From Thermococcus indicus (lineage in GTDB: Archaea > Methanobacteriota_B > Thermococci > Thermococcales > Thermococcaceae): a stretch of DNA of 64,000 bases. Below are positions 8,177 to 17,724 of this stretch, piece after piece; positions within the stretch are counted from its first letter, which is position 1; every line of letters starts with the position of its first letter. The position numbers and the translations under genes were made by a program. The notes beneath the pieces are model-generated. The model ran no database searches. It was not told where the DNA came from and was given only the letters and a program-made list of their open reading frames with translations. The DNA lies in contig NZ_CP040846.1 in NCBI RefSeq assembly GCF_006274605.1, positions 1,619,041-1,683,040 on the forward strand, given 5' to 3'.

Positions 8177-10375
8177 TCACTGCTGCGGGCAGACGTCCTG
8201 CTCCTTCGGCGGGTTCGGGTCGAGGCCCTTCCTCTGGCGTATCTGCCTGATGATGTTGGTGGCCAGCTCTCCCGGAACCCTCTTGAAGCCGGCGTGCTCG
8301 GTGCTCCAGAGGGCCCTTCCGCTGGTGGCGCCGCGGATGGCTCCGGCGAATCCGAACATCTCGGCGACCGGGGCCTCCGAGATGATGATCATGACCTCGC
8401 CCTCCTGCCTCATGTCGATGAGCTGGCCGCGCCTCTGGTTGATCTCCCTGCTGACGGCACCCATGTACTCGTAGGGCACGTTGATGATGACCTTCTGGTA
8501 GGGCTCGTAGAGGATCGGCTGGGCCTTCATCATGGCGCACTGGATGGCACCCCTGATGGCCGGGTAGATCTGGGCCGGGCCGCGGTGAACGTTGTCCTCG
8601 TGGATCTTGGCGTCGTGCAGGCGGACCATGACCTTCATAACCGGCTCCTTGGCGAGCGGGCCCTCGTCCATGGCCTGGTGGAATCCGTCGACGAGGAGAT
8701 CCATGACCTCGTTGAGGTACTGGATACCCTTGGTGTTGTCGAGGAATATGTTGCCGTGGTATATGTCAACTATGCCCTTGGCGACCTCGTAGTCCATGCC
8801 GAGCTCGGCGAGCTTCTTGGCGACGGCCTTCGGGTCCTTCGGCCTGCCCTCGGGGATGAGTCCCTCGTGGATGGCCTCGTATATCTCGTCCGGAAGCGGC
8901 TCCACGGTGATGTAGAACCTGTTGTGCTTGTTCGGGCTCTTTCCTTCGACTATCGGGCTGATCTTGCTGACGCTCTCGCGGTAAACGACGATCGGCGGGC
9001 TGACATCGACGTCGAGCTTCCAGTCCTCCTTGAGCTTGACAAGCTTGACCTCGAGGTGGAGCTCACCCATACCGCTGAGGAGGTGCTGGCCGGTCTCCTC
9101 GTCAATCTTGACGTGGAGCGTCGGGTCCTCCTTGGCGAGCTGGCGGAGGGCCTCGATGAGCTTCGGAAGGTCCTTGACGTTCTTGGCCTCGATGGCGACG
9201 GTAACGACCGGCTCGCTGGCGTAGTGGAGGGCCTCAAACGGCTCGATCTGCTCCTGGGCGACGGTCTCGCCAGCCATAGCATCGCGCAGTCCGGTGACGG
9301 CGACGATGTTACCGGCCGGAACGGCCTCCATGTTGACCCTCTCGGGACCCATGTAGATACCGACCTGCTGGATCCTGGCCTTCCTCTTGGCGTTGATGAG
9401 GTAAACCTCCTGGCCGGTCTTCACGGTACCGCTCCAGACACGGCCGGTCGAAACCTCACCGGCGTGCTTGTCAAGGATGATCTTGGTGACGACCATGGCC
9501 ATCTTGCCCTTCGGGTCGCACTTCATCATGGCCTGGCCAACCTCACTCTCAATGTCGCCCCTCCAGAGGTGCGGGATCCTGTACTTCTGGGCCTCGAGCG
9601 GGTTCGGGAGGTGCTTGACGACCATATCGAGGACGACGACGTGGAGCGGAGCCTTCTGCCTGAGGGTCTTGAGGTCGCCGCTGTTGGTGAGCTCAACGAT
9701 GTCCTTGAAGGAAACGCCGGTCTTCTTCATGTAGGGAACGCTGAGGGCCCAGTTGTAGTAGGCACTTCCGAAGGCGACGCTACCGTCCTCGACCTTGACG
9801 AACCACTGGTTCTTGAACTCGTCCGGGGCGTACTTCTTGATGAGCCTGTTGACGTCGGTGATGATCTTGGCGAACCTCTGGAGGATGTCGTTCGGGCCGA
9901 GCTTGAGCTCCTTGATGAGCCTGTCCACCTTGTTGATAAAGAGAACCGGCTTGACGTACTCCCTGAGGGCCTGTCTCAGAACGGTCTCGGTCTGGGGCAT
10001 GACACCCTCGACGGCGTCGACGACGATGATGGCACCGTCGATGGCACGCATGGCCCTGGTAACGTCACCACCGAAGTCAACGTGACCCGGGGTGTCGATG
10101 AGGTTGATGAGGTAGTCCTGGCCCTCGTAGGTGTGAACCATCGAAACGTTGGCCGCGTTGATGGTGATACCTCTCGCCTGCTCCTGCTCGTCGAAATCGA
10201 GGACGAGCTGCTTTCCAGCTAACTCCTCGCTGATCATTCCAGCGCCGGCGAGCAGGTTGTCGCTCAGCGTCGTCTTACCGTGGTCAATGTGAGCGGCGAT
10301 ACCCATGTTCCTGATCCTCTCGGGCTGGGTCATGAGCTCTTTAATCTTCGCAACCATCTCTTCCCTTCTTCCCAT
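8177..10375 (-). CDS. fusA: Translation elongation factor 2 (aEF2)
   Basis: This 732-residue GTPase catalyses ribosomal translocation. It shows G1 AHIDHGKTT near residue 28, G3 DTPGHVDF, and NKVD near residue 150, then the usual domains II-V. The [12 protein letters not shown] segment near residue 595 contains the histidine that becomes diphthamide in archaea and eukaryotes. Length and ends match archaeal EF-2. It is apparently monocistronic. Confidence 0.98.
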   Translation of the reverse strand: MGRREEMVAKIKELMTQPERIRNMGIAAHIDHGKTTLSDNLLAGAGMISEELAGKQLVLDFDEQEQARGITINAANVSMVHTYEGQDYLINLIDTPGHVDFGGDVTRAMRAIDGAIIVVDAVEGVMPQTETVLRQALREYVKPVLFINKVDRLIKELKLGPNDILQRFAKIITDVNRLIKKYAPDEFKNQWFVKVEDGSVAFGSAYYNWALSVPYMKKTGVSFKDIVELTNSGDLKTLRQKAPLHVVVLDMVVKHLPNPLEAQKYRIPHLWRGDIESEVGQAMMKCDPKGKMAMVVTKIILDKHAGEVSTGRVWSGTVKTGQEVYLINAKRKARIQQVGIYMGPERVNMEAVPAGNIVAVTGLRDAMAGETVAQEQIEPFEALHYASEPVVTVAIEAKNVKDLPKLIEALRQLAKEDPTLHVKIDEETGQHLLSGMGELHLEVKLVKLKEDWKLDVDVSPPIVVYRESVSKISPIVEGKSPNKHNRFYITVEPLPDEIYEAIHEGLIPEGRPKDPKAVAKKLAELGMDYEVAKGIVDIYHGNIFLDNTKGIQYLNEVMDLLVDGFHQAMDEGPLAKEPVMKVMVRLHDAKIHEDNVHRGPAQIYPAIRGAIQCAMMKAQPILYEPYQKVIINVPYEYMGAVSREINQRRGQLIDMRQEGEVMIIISEAPVAEMFGFAGAIRGATSGRALWSTEHAGFKRVPGELATNIIRQIRQRKGLDPNPPKEQDVCPQQ

Positions 10376-10429
10376 TTACACCACCTTCTAACCTGATGAG
10401 CTTGTTCACCACTCACTTAAAAGGTGCGG

Positions 10430-10440
10430 TTATAAAGCTT
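10430..10440 (-). promoter_or_regulatory. TATA box of fusA
   Basis: AAGCTTTATAA on the minus strand lies about 60 bases before the fusA ATG; GGTGGTG precedes the start codon. Confidence 0.55.
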
Positions 10441-10511
10441 TTCCCGGTTGAGAAGCGGCAGCGCGGGAACGCGTTCAAACTACTTAAGGGTTTTGGATGA
10501 AAAAATCCCCC

Positions 10512-11588
10512 TCAATCAAAGAATGCCCTCAGAAACCTTTCAACCCGCTCCCTCACGTCGGCCCTCGCGTAAACTCCCCAGCGCCAGTGGGTGTCCTTCA
10601 ACTCAACCAACGAGCGGACGAGCGGCGAGACCTCACTGAGGCGCTTCAGTCCCCTTTCGGTCTCCACAAAGGCGTTCTTCTCCTCGAACTTGGGTTTGGG
10701 GGGATAGTCAACGATGACGAGGTGTCCGAACTCGGCCTCAAGCTCCCTCCGGAGTTCGGCGACAGCGTCCACCCCCGGGTCGCTGGCGCTGTAGAGAACG
10801 CGCTTGTAGAGTCTCCTGTCGTCCACCGCCCGAACGAGCTCCCGAACCTCCGCTCTCTCACTCGCTCTGAGCCGTGCTATCAAATCAACCTCGTCCATGG
10901 TGCGTATTTCATCGGAGGGAATCCCTTCGAGCTCAACGGCCGTTATGAGCATGGCACTTGCTATCTTCGAGACGTGGTGCTGGTAAACGGTGGGATACAT
11001 CATGCTCCTCGCCAGGAGCAGGTTCTGGGCGGCCATTACTCCCTTCCCCCCAACGACGAGCATGCCGTCCCTCCACAGCAGGTTCCTCACGAGCCTGTCC
11101 AGATCGACCAGGCCGTAGGCCACGCCGGTGTAGTAGGCGTCCCTCACCAGGTAATCCATCCTGTCGGCGTCTATATCTCCGCTCACGAGGGGGTGCTTGA
11201 GGAGCTTGAGGAACTCCCTCACGGAATAGCGCTCCCCGATCACGTCCCCGATTTCGCCGTGCATTATAAACCACTTCGTGTTCTCCTCGTGCCGCGGGTA
11301 GAGGGCCTCAAGCGTGTGGCTGAAGGGATAGTGGCCGAGGTCGTGGAGCAGAGCCGCGTAAACGGCGCCTTCCTCGATTTCAGGGTTGTGCTCGGTTATC
11401 CTCTTCGCAAGATAGAAAGTCCCCAGGGAGTGTTCGAAGCGCGTGTGCCTGGCCGAGGGGTATGCGAGAAAAGCCAATCCGAGCTGGGTTATTCGCCTGA
11501 GCCTCTGGAACTCTGGGGTATCCACAAGTCCGACCGCAAAGTCATCCAGCTCGATGTGGCCGTGTATGGGGTCGTGGACGAGCTTCAC
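10512..11588 (-). CDS. HD-domain phosphohydrolase (dGTPase/SAMHD1-like)
   Basis: The 358-residue protein starts KLVHDPIHGHIEL, typical of this HD family. The metal site is visible as RHTRFEHSLG near residue 50 and ALLHDLGHYPFSHTLE near residue 83 (H, HD, later D). Relatives hydrolyse nucleoside triphosphates or other phosphoesters; the substrate is unknown here. It starts at GTG 11588 with GAGGGTT upstream and follows the RelE-like toxin gene by 9 bases, so the two are probably co-transcribed. Confidence 0.9.
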   Translation of the reverse strand: MKLVHDPIHGHIELDDFAVGLVDTPEFQRLRRITQLGLAFLAYPSARHTRFEHSLGTFYLAKRITEHNPEIEEGAVYAALLHDLGHYPFSHTLEALYPRHEENTKWFIMHGEIGDVIGERYSVREFLKLLKHPLVSGDIDADRMDYLVRDAYYTGVAYGLVDLDRLVRNLLWRDGMLVVGGKGVMAAQNLLLARSMMYPTVYQHHVSKIASAMLITAVELEGIPSDEIRTMDEVDLIARLRASERAEVRELVRAVDDRRLYKRVLYSASDPGVDAVAELRRELEAEFGHLVIVDYPPKPKFEEKNAFVETERGLKRLSEVSPLVRSLVELKDTHWRWGVYARADVRERVERFLRAFFD

Positions 11589-11597
11589 TGGGAACCC

Positions 11598-11861
11598 TCA
11601 GTAGACGTTTTCTCTCTTCCCAATTTTCAAAATTCTCACTATTCTCTCGCTCTTCTCATACTCAAACAGCACTCTGTAATCCCCAACCCTAAGACGGTAG
11701 ATGTTTTCATACCCCCTGAGCTTTTGGACGTCTAGGTGAGCCAGAGGAAAGAAGGCCAGCTTTGAAATCCTGTCCTTTATTAGATCCCTCTCGCTCCTTG
11801 GAATGCTCTGAAGTTCTTTCAAGGCCTTCTTGCTTATCAGAACCCTGTTTTCAAAGCTCAT
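11598..11861 (-). CDS. RelE/ParE-family toxin
   Basis: The 87-residue protein has the RelE fold pattern: ISKKALKELQSIPRSERDLI, then LRGYENIYRLRVGDYRVLFEYE and a terminal ILKIGKRENVY. RelE toxins cleave mRNA on the ribosome. The basic and aromatic residues of the C-terminus (K, R, Y) are present, so it looks intact. Its start overlaps the antitoxin by 11 bases, the usual coupling of such pairs. Confidence 0.88.
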   Translation of the reverse strand: MSFENRVLISKKALKELQSIPRSERDLIKDRISKLAFFPLAHLDVQKLRGYENIYRLRVGDYRVLFEYEKSERIVRILKIGKRENVY

Positions 11862-12036
11862 CTTTTACCACGTCCCATTCAAGGAACTCGTCATTTCTGC
11901 GCTCCTCGATGGATTCTCCCTCCCACTCTTCAGGCTCAACCTCCTCGATGAGCTGGAGGTTAACCTCGACAAGTTCTCTCAAGAACTGCTCTATCTCCTC
12001 TATCCGGTGGATAATCTCACTGAGAGTGCCTTCCAT
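11851..12036 (-). CDS. Antitoxin partner of the RelE-like toxin
   Basis: This 61-residue acidic, helical protein (IIHRIEEIEQFLRELVEVN near the N-terminus) directly precedes and overlaps the toxin gene. It resembles the small coiled antitoxins paired with archaeal RelE toxins, without a clear DNA-binding fold. GAGGTGAGAG precedes the ATG, and an AT-rich TATA (ATTTTAATTATT on the minus strand) lies near 12070. Assignment rests on position and size. Confidence 0.75.
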   Translation of the reverse strand: MEGTLSEIIHRIEEIEQFLRELVEVNLQLIEEVEPEEWEGESIEERRNDEFLEWDVVKDEL

Positions 12037-12088
12037 TCTCTCACCTCGGGCATTGTTAGGGATTCAAATAATTAAAATTTTCGAGCCT

Positions 12089-12895
12089 TCAGCTCCACGT
12101 CTCGGCTATGACGTCGTGCTTGTGGATGCTCTCGTTGCTGATGACCTTCACGTGGATCTTCCCGTTGAAGCGCTCCTTGGCTTTGGCGAATATCTCCCTG
12201 GCAACGTCCTCGACGAACTTAGGGTTGCTGTGCATCCCCTGAACGACCGCGTTCTCGTCCACCGTCTTCAGCAGCGTGTAAGTCGGGTGGCTGAAAGAGC
12301 TTTCGACGACGTCTATCATATCCTCCAGCGCTATCTCCTCGTCGAAAGCAGTCCTGACCTCAAGATCTCCAATGGCTCTCTGGATGTGAGTCTTTCCGGC
12401 GTTGTTGGCCATGGCGTGGGGGCAGGCGGTGTTGCCTATCACCTTGACGCGGAGAACCTTCTCAAAGGAGCCATCGTAGTTCTTAATGACCCCAACCTCG
12501 ACGTCGTAGGGCTCGTAGGTGGTCTTTCCACTGGCCGGGGTTTCCCTCGGAATGATGAGGTGGGTTCTTATCCACACCTCAGCCCTCTTATGCGGGTGCT
12601 TGCCCTCCAGGCGGCCGATTATCGCCCTGCCAAGCTCTTCGAGCGAGGAATGGGCCTCCATAACCTCCTCCTCGACGGCCTCGCTCATGGCCTCGGTTAT
12701 GCTCTCAACGAGCCTGCTCATGTGTATCCCCTTCTTCTCCTCGGGGACGTCGATGGTTATCTCGAAGAGCGGGAGGAACGTGTAGACCTTCCCCTTCCAG
12801 TTTATCTTCGCAACGCTCCTCAGGTTGGTGATTCCGACGCGGTGAAGGCGCTCCTTTATTTTCGGGGTCTCCTCCTGGGTCTCAAATATCGGCAT
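12089..12895 (-). CDS. mptA: GTP cyclohydrolase MptA (type IV, FolE2-like)
   Basis: The 268-residue enzyme converts GTP to 7,8-dihydroneopterin 2',3'-cyclic phosphate at the head of archaeal pterin (methanopterin-like or folate-like) synthesis. Family marks are [11 protein letters not shown] near residue 46, the metal cysteine in [11 protein letters not shown] near residue 145, and [15 protein letters not shown] 12895 is chosen because GAGGGTG is 6 bases before it; two upstream in-frame starts lie too close to or inside that site. It has its own promoter with a palindrome at the start site. Confidence 0.93.
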   Translation of the reverse strand: MPIFETQEETPKIKERLHRVGITNLRSVAKINWKGKVYTFLPLFEITIDVPEEKKGIHMSRLVESITEAMSEAVEEEVMEAHSSLEELGRAIIGRLEGKHPHKRAEVWIRTHLIIPRETPASGKTTYEPYDVEVGVIKNYDGSFEKVLRVKVIGNTACPHAMANNAGKTHIQRAIGDLEVRTAFDEEIALEDMIDVVESSFSHPTYTLLKTVDENAVVQGMHSNPKFVEDVAREIFAKAKERFNGKIHVKVISNESIHKHDVIAETWS

Positions 12896-12915
12896 TAGCA
12901 TCACCCTCACTTTTT

Positions 12916-12950
12916 GGTTAGGTTGTTCTAACCGCGGCCCCTTTTAAAGC
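12916..12950 (-). promoter_or_regulatory. mptA promoter with 18-bp inverted repeat
   Basis: The TATA element GCTTTAAAAG (minus strand, 12941-12950) is followed by GGTTAG-n6-CTAACC at 12916-12933, which spans the predicted transcription start. A repressor dimer bound there would control pterin synthesis. Confidence 0.55.
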
Positions 12951-12956
12951 TACCCG

Positions 12957-13733
12957 CTACCTGAGGAACTCCATGAGTCTGTCGTAGCTCTCGCGGGCGG
13001 CAGCGACGTCCCCATCGCTCAATCTCTCGGCGTACCTGGCTTTCTCGAAGAGCCGGGTAAGAACGTCCAGGTCCTTGAGGTCTGGGAATATCTCCTTCAG
13101 CCTCTCCTCGTGCTCCCAGTGGGTCCAGCTGCTCTGGTACGGGTAGCCCTTCTCTACGAGACCAGCGACCACGTTCTTGTACATTCGAATAACCTTTTCC
13201 GCGGGGGTTCCCTCTATGGCGTCGTAGGTTAGTCCCGGTTCGAACTTGACCTCAGGCATGGGCCGGGATTTCCTCCTTCTCCTGGCGGTGAACACGATGG
13301 CCACGAAGAGAAGGAACGGAATCAGGTAGGCCCAGCCCGGGAACTGCCTCCACACCACCACGAAATCGCCGGGGGTGACGTTGTACCAGACTCCCTCGAG
13401 GGTTCTGCCCACTTCCCCACCATCCACCAGCTTCTCCGGCTCCCTTTTGAAGAAGAGCAGGTACACCGCGACCATCAGCGCCAGGAACGTTATCATGTCC
13501 GCGAAGATGTTTCTCTTCCCCTTCCTCGCGCTGCGGGTGTTGAGATGGCCCTCGATGGCCAGCTTGACGACGTAACCGGCGGCACCGAAGAGGAAGAGCG
13601 CGGAGAGGAAGAAGTACCACTCGAAGTTAAAGGCAGTCGTGCCGCCGTGGACTGTCGATGACTGGAGCAGGGAGAAGATGACCACGAGGGCAAGCATGGT
13701 GAGCGCTGTGGTTTTCTTCTGATCCATGCCCAT
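12957..13733 (-). CDS. DUF4129-type membrane protein
   Basis: The 258-residue protein has about four hydrophobic segments (near 5-25, 37-60, 75-90 and 135-155), then a basic stretch ARRRRKSR and a cytosolic C-terminus with the DUF4129 pattern (TPAEKVIRMYKNVVAGLVEKG, then ERYAERLSDGDVAAARESYDRL-like end). Function is unknown. The TATA AGGTTTAAAG lies about 22 bases before ATG 13733, so the message is probably leaderless. This promoter sits inside the 3' end of mcrC. Confidence 0.75.
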   Translation of the reverse strand: MGMDQKKTTALTMLALVVIFSLLQSSTVHGGTTAFNFEWYFFLSALFLFGAAGYVVKLAIEGHLNTRSARKGKRNIFADMITFLALMVAVYLLFFKREPEKLVDGGEVGRTLEGVWYNVTPGDFVVVWRQFPGWAYLIPFLLFVAIVFTARRRRKSRPMPEVKFEPGLTYDAIEGTPAEKVIRMYKNVVAGLVEKGYPYQSSWTHWEHEERLKEIFPDLKDLDVLTRLFEKARYAERLSDGDVAAARESYDRLMEFLR

Positions 13734-13756
13734 CAGTGAATGTAACGTGCACGACT

Positions 13757-15157
13757 TTAAACCTTTTCCCCATTCGGCACGCACACGGACTCGAGGAGGT
13801 TCCTAACGTTTCCTGCGATTTTTCTGTCGAGGATAACCCCCCTCCGTGCTATGAAAACTTCCCTGCCGATGCGCGACAGCTCGTACCCGACTATGCCGAG
13901 GGGCGTGCCGTCGAAGAAGCTGAAGGTCTCCACTCCCTCCTCGAACATGTCGGGAAGCCACCCGTTGTACTGCCCCCTCAGCCTCGGGTAGACAATGAGC
14001 GCTCCTCCGCCGGAGATGCGGGAGTAGGAGTAGGCCTGGTAGAGCTCGCCACTGCTCCTGACGAGCTTGCGCCACCGGGTATCGCCCATCTTCACACTCA
14101 GGTTCCTGTACTTCACCTCCAGAATGCACCTGCCACCAGGCATCTGAACGAAGATGTCAGGCCTCGGGGGACCGAAAGTGAACACCGCGCCCATTTTGGC
14201 CTCTATCTCAGATGCGTTCCTGACGATATGAGGTAGGGGCTGCTGCCTGTGAACCCTTCCCCTCCCGGAGAGGGCCGTTAGGACAGTGTGGTAAACGAGA
14301 TCCTCGAACAGGCGGTCCATCTCTATGAATATCCCTGGAACCGTAAGACCAGGTGAAAGCTTCCCAAAGCCCGCGAGTATCATAGTTGCCAGGTGGAAGG
14401 TCGGCCGAAACCTCTCATTCAGCGGGTTGAAGGTGACCCTCTCTATGTCCCCCTGCCTGAGCGGGCCGACGTCGGCAAAGTATCGAATCAGAGCCTCCGC
14501 GGCCCTGGCTATGCCCTCCCACGCTGAAACCTCCACTACCACCTCCAGGGCCGCCTTCAGAACCCTGTTGAGGGCGGTGTCCACGTCGAGAACCGTGTGC
14601 CTCACCGGAACGTCCCTGCTGAGGGGAGGTCTTCTGGCAAGGCGCGAGAGGAGAACCCTCCCCCGTATCGTCTGGAGTTTCTCCTCGACCTCCGAGTACT
14701 CCCTGTAGAGGCCGTGGAAGAGTTCCCTGCCCAGGAGGTATGCGTAGAGATACAGGAAGAGCTCGTGAACGCCTCCCTTGCCCCTCGTGTACGTCGATAC
14801 TGCCTCATCGATCTCCCGCCTTCCCAGCCCCAGTCCGCCGCTGAGGTTCATCAGGCTGAGGAAAAAGCGCAGGGAGCGCGCCTCGTCGGGGTCGCGTTTG
14901 TAGGGCCTCGGGAGAACCTGGATCATGAAACTCGGCTCCCCCAGGTGGTAGGCGAAGCCCACGCTGCCGTGGGCCCTGATGTAGTACTCCCCCCTCCGGG
15001 TGTCGTACTTGAGGCTCAAAACCTCGTGCTCCCTGCCGTAAAGCCCGTTTATGACCTCGAAGAACTTCTGAAGGCTCTCCGGGGTTACGTCCACCCCCGC
15101 GGTGCGGATCGTGCTGAGGTACTTCCTCTGAAACTCGTAGAGGGTTATCCTCTTCAT
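13757..15157 (-). CDS. mcrC: McrC-family nuclease subunit of a McrBC system
   Basis: The 466-residue protein has the McrC plan: an N-terminal McrB-binding region, a long middle, and a C-terminal PD-(D/E)xK nuclease, here RPDIFVQM then CILEVKYRNL (D...E-V-K) near residues 340-365. McrC is recruited by the McrB ring and cuts modified DNA. Its start overlaps the mcrB stop by 4 bases (ATGA type), so the pair is translationally coupled. Confidence 0.92.
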   Translation of the reverse strand: MKRITLYEFQRKYLSTIRTAGVDVTPESLQKFFEVINGLYGREHEVLSLKYDTRRGEYYIRAHGSVGFAYHLGEPSFMIQVLPRPYKRDPDEARSLRFFLSLMNLSGGLGLGRREIDEAVSTYTRGKGGVHELFLYLYAYLLGRELFHGLYREYSEVEEKLQTIRGRVLLSRLARRPPLSRDVPVRHTVLDVDTALNRVLKAALEVVVEVSAWEGIARAAEALIRYFADVGPLRQGDIERVTFNPLNERFRPTFHLATMILAGFGKLSPGLTVPGIFIEMDRLFEDLVYHTVLTALSGRGRVHRQQPLPHIVRNASEIEAKMGAVFTFGPPRPDIFVQMPGGRCILEVKYRNLSVKMGDTRWRKLVRSSGELYQAYSYSRISGGGALIVYPRLRGQYNGWLPDMFEEGVETFSFFDGTPLGIVGYELSRIGREVFIARRGVILDRKIAGNVRNLLESVCVPNGEKV

Positions 15158-17268
15158 TCCGCCCTCACCAGCCGACGAAGGGCCTCCATGAAGGACTCCA
15201 TGTCCATCATCACTATCCTGCCCCTGTCGTCTATGAACTCGAATCCAGGATAGAACGACCCCAACTGCTCCCAGCTCCCGTAGAAGTACTCCTGGAAGAG
15301 GGGCAGTATCTTGTGGTAGAACACCAGGTAGAGGTCCTCCTCGGGGTTCTCTGACGAGGCTATGTCCAGGAAGTAGCCGTGGCCGATGGTGTAGTCCTTG
15401 CCCTTCTCCCTCTCGATTATGGAGTTCAGCCTCGAGAGAAGGTGTTCGAGGTTCACCCCGCCGACTTCCATTCCAGCCAGCAGCTCTGGCCTCGGAAGAA
15501 TCTCGTAGAACGCGAACCTGCGCCTCAGGGCTATGTCGAGCAACGCTATGCTCCTATCGGCCGAGTTCATCGTGCCGATGATGTAAAGGTTGGGCGGAAC
15601 GGCGAAAAGTTCGCCTGAGTACGGAAGCCTGACTATCGTCTCGTTCGGACCGCTAAGTCTCTTGTCGGGGTCGAGAAGGGTTATCAGCTCCCCGAAGATC
15701 CTGCTGATGTTTCCACGGTTTATCTCGTCTATGACCAGGTAGAACTCCCCCCTCGGTGTGAGCTTCAGGTTTTCTCCCGCTTTCCTCCGCTCAAGGAACT
15801 CAAGAACCGCTTTTTTCATCTCCCAGTACGTGGCATTCTTTTTCCTGAACTTCTCGGGCAGGGAGTCGTATATCGCCTCTATCGCGATCCTCTTGAAGAC
15901 GCCATCGACAACGTCGTAGGTAACCCCCCCGCTTCCCTTCGTCGGCCGGAAGCCCTCAACGAAGTCCTCGTAGCTGAATGACTGGTGGAAGGAGACGAAC
16001 TCCGGCTTAGCGGCCACCTTCCTGGCCAGGTAGGTCTTTCCGGTGCCTGGGGGGCCGTAGAGTATGACCTGCCTGAACCTCCGGAGCAGGGCCCTTATGG
16101 ACTCCACCTCGGCTCCGGTTTCATCCGATTCAGGGGATGCCATTTCTTCCCCGTGGGCCTCACCCGTGCCCCAGTGTATCCTGTAGAGGTAGTCCACGTC
16201 CCTGCGGAGGTAGTAGTAGAACCTCTGCCCCATCGCCCTGTAAGATGTCCTTCCGAAGTATAGAACCCTGGAGTCGTCGGAAACCCCCGCATATTTTGGA
16301 TCCACGACGCCGGGTACGTATCTTCCAAGCGAGAAAAATCCCTCAAAATCGTCCCTGCTTATCTCCCCCACCTCGAGGAGGCGTTCCAGGGGCACCATTC
16401 CGGCGTTTATCCCTTTACTGTGGACTCCAAATACAAGGAACAGCCCTTTGGATGTGAACCTAAGGTAGATCAGCTCGCCGGGTAGAAGGATGCTACTACT
16501 TTTCTGCGGGGAGAGCAATATTAGCTCCCGGTTCCCTTTGGTTCCAAGGACCGAAACAAAGGACCCATTTTCCAGAATGTGCAGATCTCCAACAGTCTTC
16601 TTACCACTTGGGGACACCCTGGTGCTTGCAAGAAGTTCCATTCCCTCCCAGAACTGACGGGGGGTGTAGTACGGAAACAGGGGCAGGGTTATTCTGCCCA
16701 CCCTGAGCTCATGTCCACCTTCGGTTTTCCATGTATGAAGAACATAGACTGAATCTTTGTCGTCGGTGATTGAGTGAAGGTAGGCATACCCATCAATAGG
16801 TGTAGGAAGTCTTACAACTTCTATACCTTCTGGTGAGATGTAGTCCAGATATGGATCGCCAAAAACTATGATTCGTCCGTTGGGAGTAAAGCTTACGTAC
16901 AGGGGTAGTTTTGAAAATTCTATCACCCCTGACTCCTTCTCAGGCTCCCTTGAAGTGGCAGGGTAAATGATCACCCTTCCGGGACTGCATTTTGTGAAAA
17001 CTATGAACTCGTTTTTTCCGGAAAGGAGAACAACCTCATCGGCGCATGTAATGGGCACTCCTCTTTCCCACCCCGGAACGACTGCTCCGTCTATGTCAAA
17101 AACGTGGAGGAACCTGGAGTCATCTTCAAGCCTCACAACGACCGCTATGTGGCTTCCAGTTGAGGTTATGGCCGCTTCTTCGATAACGAAGCCGAATTCA
17201 TCGTACTCGGTTTTCAGGAATGTGTTGATAGAATAAACGGAATTCCTCAGGGGCTCTATATCCATCAT
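15154..17268 (-). CDS. mcrB: McrB-family AAA+ GTPase with N-terminal propeller-like domain
   Basis: The 704-residue protein has a McrB motor in its C-terminal half: Walker A YGPPGTGKT near 404-412, Walker B and signature VIDEINRGNISRIFGEL near 512-528, and the McrB-specific MNSADRSIALLDIALRRRF near 567. The first 380 residues are not a usual McrB DNA-reading domain. They are beta-rich with repeating blades such as VSFTPNGRIIVFGDPYLDYI and GVSDDSRVLYFG, resembling a beta-propeller. This half also looks more AT-rich. ATG 17268 follows GGTGATC. Propeller-based sensing in place of methyl-DNA recognition is inference. Confidence 0.88.
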   Translation of the reverse strand: MMDIEPLRNSVYSINTFLKTEYDEFGFVIEEAAITSTGSHIAVVVRLEDDSRFLHVFDIDGAVVPGWERGVPITCADEVVLLSGKNEFIVFTKCSPGRVIIYPATSREPEKESGVIEFSKLPLYVSFTPNGRIIVFGDPYLDYISPEGIEVVRLPTPIDGYAYLHSITDDKDSVYVLHTWKTEGGHELRVGRITLPLFPYYTPRQFWEGMELLASTRVSPSGKKTVGDLHILENGSFVSVLGTKGNRELILLSPQKSSSILLPGELIYLRFTSKGLFLVFGVHSKGINAGMVPLERLLEVGEISRDDFEGFFSLGRYVPGVVDPKYAGVSDDSRVLYFGRTSYRAMGQRFYYYLRRDVDYLYRIHWGTGEAHGEEMASPESDETGAEVESIRALLRRFRQVILYGPPGTGKTYLARKVAAKPEFVSFHQSFSYEDFVEGFRPTKGSGGVTYDVVDGVFKRIAIEAIYDSLPEKFRKKNATYWEMKKAVLEFLERRKAGENLKLTPRGEFYLVIDEINRGNISRIFGELITLLDPDKRLSGPNETIVRLPYSGELFAVPPNLYIIGTMNSADRSIALLDIALRRRFAFYEILPRPELLAGMEVGGVNLEHLLSRLNSIIEREKGKDYTIGHGYFLDIASSENPEEDLYLVFYHKILPLFQEYFYGSWEQLGSFYPGFEFIDDRGRIVMMDMESFMEALRRLVRAE

Positions 17269-17297
17269 TACGATCACCAAAAGAAAATCGGAACCGC

Positions 17298-17310
17298 GGT
17301 ATATAATATT
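17298..17310 (-). promoter_or_regulatory. TATA box of the mcrBC operon
   Basis: AATATTATATACC on the minus strand is a strong TATA element about 35 bases before the mcrB ATG; the operon is mcrB-mcrC. Confidence 0.6.
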
Positions 17311-17321
17311 TGCGATGGAGA

Positions 17322-17720
17322 TCAGCCCCGTTCGGTTTGCTCAAAGAGGTAGTAAACCGTCCTCAGGGGGATGCCCATGCGGATGCTTATCTCCTTGGCC
17401 GGCACCCCCTTCATCAGGAGACTCTTAACTTCGCGGATGGTTCTCTCGTCGTACTTCCGCGGCCTTCCGCGGGGGTAGCCCTCGGGAACGAGTTCTATGC
17501 CCATCTGGGCGAGCGCGGCGATGACCCTCTTGGAGACCTTGGGGTAGAGGCTGGGAGGGCAGGAGATTTTGCGCACGTTGGGTGCCCGCTCGAGTATTCT
17601 GACGAGTATCTCCTTGGTGGGGCGGAGGTTAATGTAGACCTCGGTGACCTCCTCGTCCAGGGTCTCCTGGAGCTTTGCTATCAGCTCCGCATTGTTGCGC
17701 GCCTTTATCTCCACCCTCAT
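17322..17720 (-). CDS. DUF1699-like protein with C-terminal helix-turn-helix
   Basis: The 132-residue protein has an N-terminal alpha/beta part (AELIAKLQETLDEEVTEVYI, then PNVRKISCPPSLYPKVSKRV) similar to DUF1699 and a C-terminal resolvase-like HTH: GRPRKYDERTIREVKSLL then AKEISIRMGIPLRTVYYLFEQ. It may be a transcription regulator. ATG 17720 follows GGTGAGGG inside the end of the DUF530 gene, so it is the last gene of the topoisomerase VI operon. DUF assignment is from memory of the family and is tentative; the HTH is clear. Confidence 0.75.
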   Translation of the reverse strand: MRVEIKARNNAELIAKLQETLDEEVTEVYINLRPTKEILVRILERAPNVRKISCPPSLYPKVSKRVIAALAQMGIELVPEGYPRGRPRKYDERTIREVKSLLMKGVPAKEISIRMGIPLRTVYYLFEQTERG

Positions 17721-17724
17721 ACCC

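Noticed and set aside
8087-10222. 711-codon open frame opposite EF-2
   Set aside because: It is the mirror of the strongly codon-biased fusA gene, is rich in V, L, G and D in a pattern set by the sense codons, and has no ribosome site or family match.
10497-11735. 412-codon open frame opposite the HD hydrolase and toxin
   Set aside because: Spans two real genes on the other strand and has no signature or start signal.
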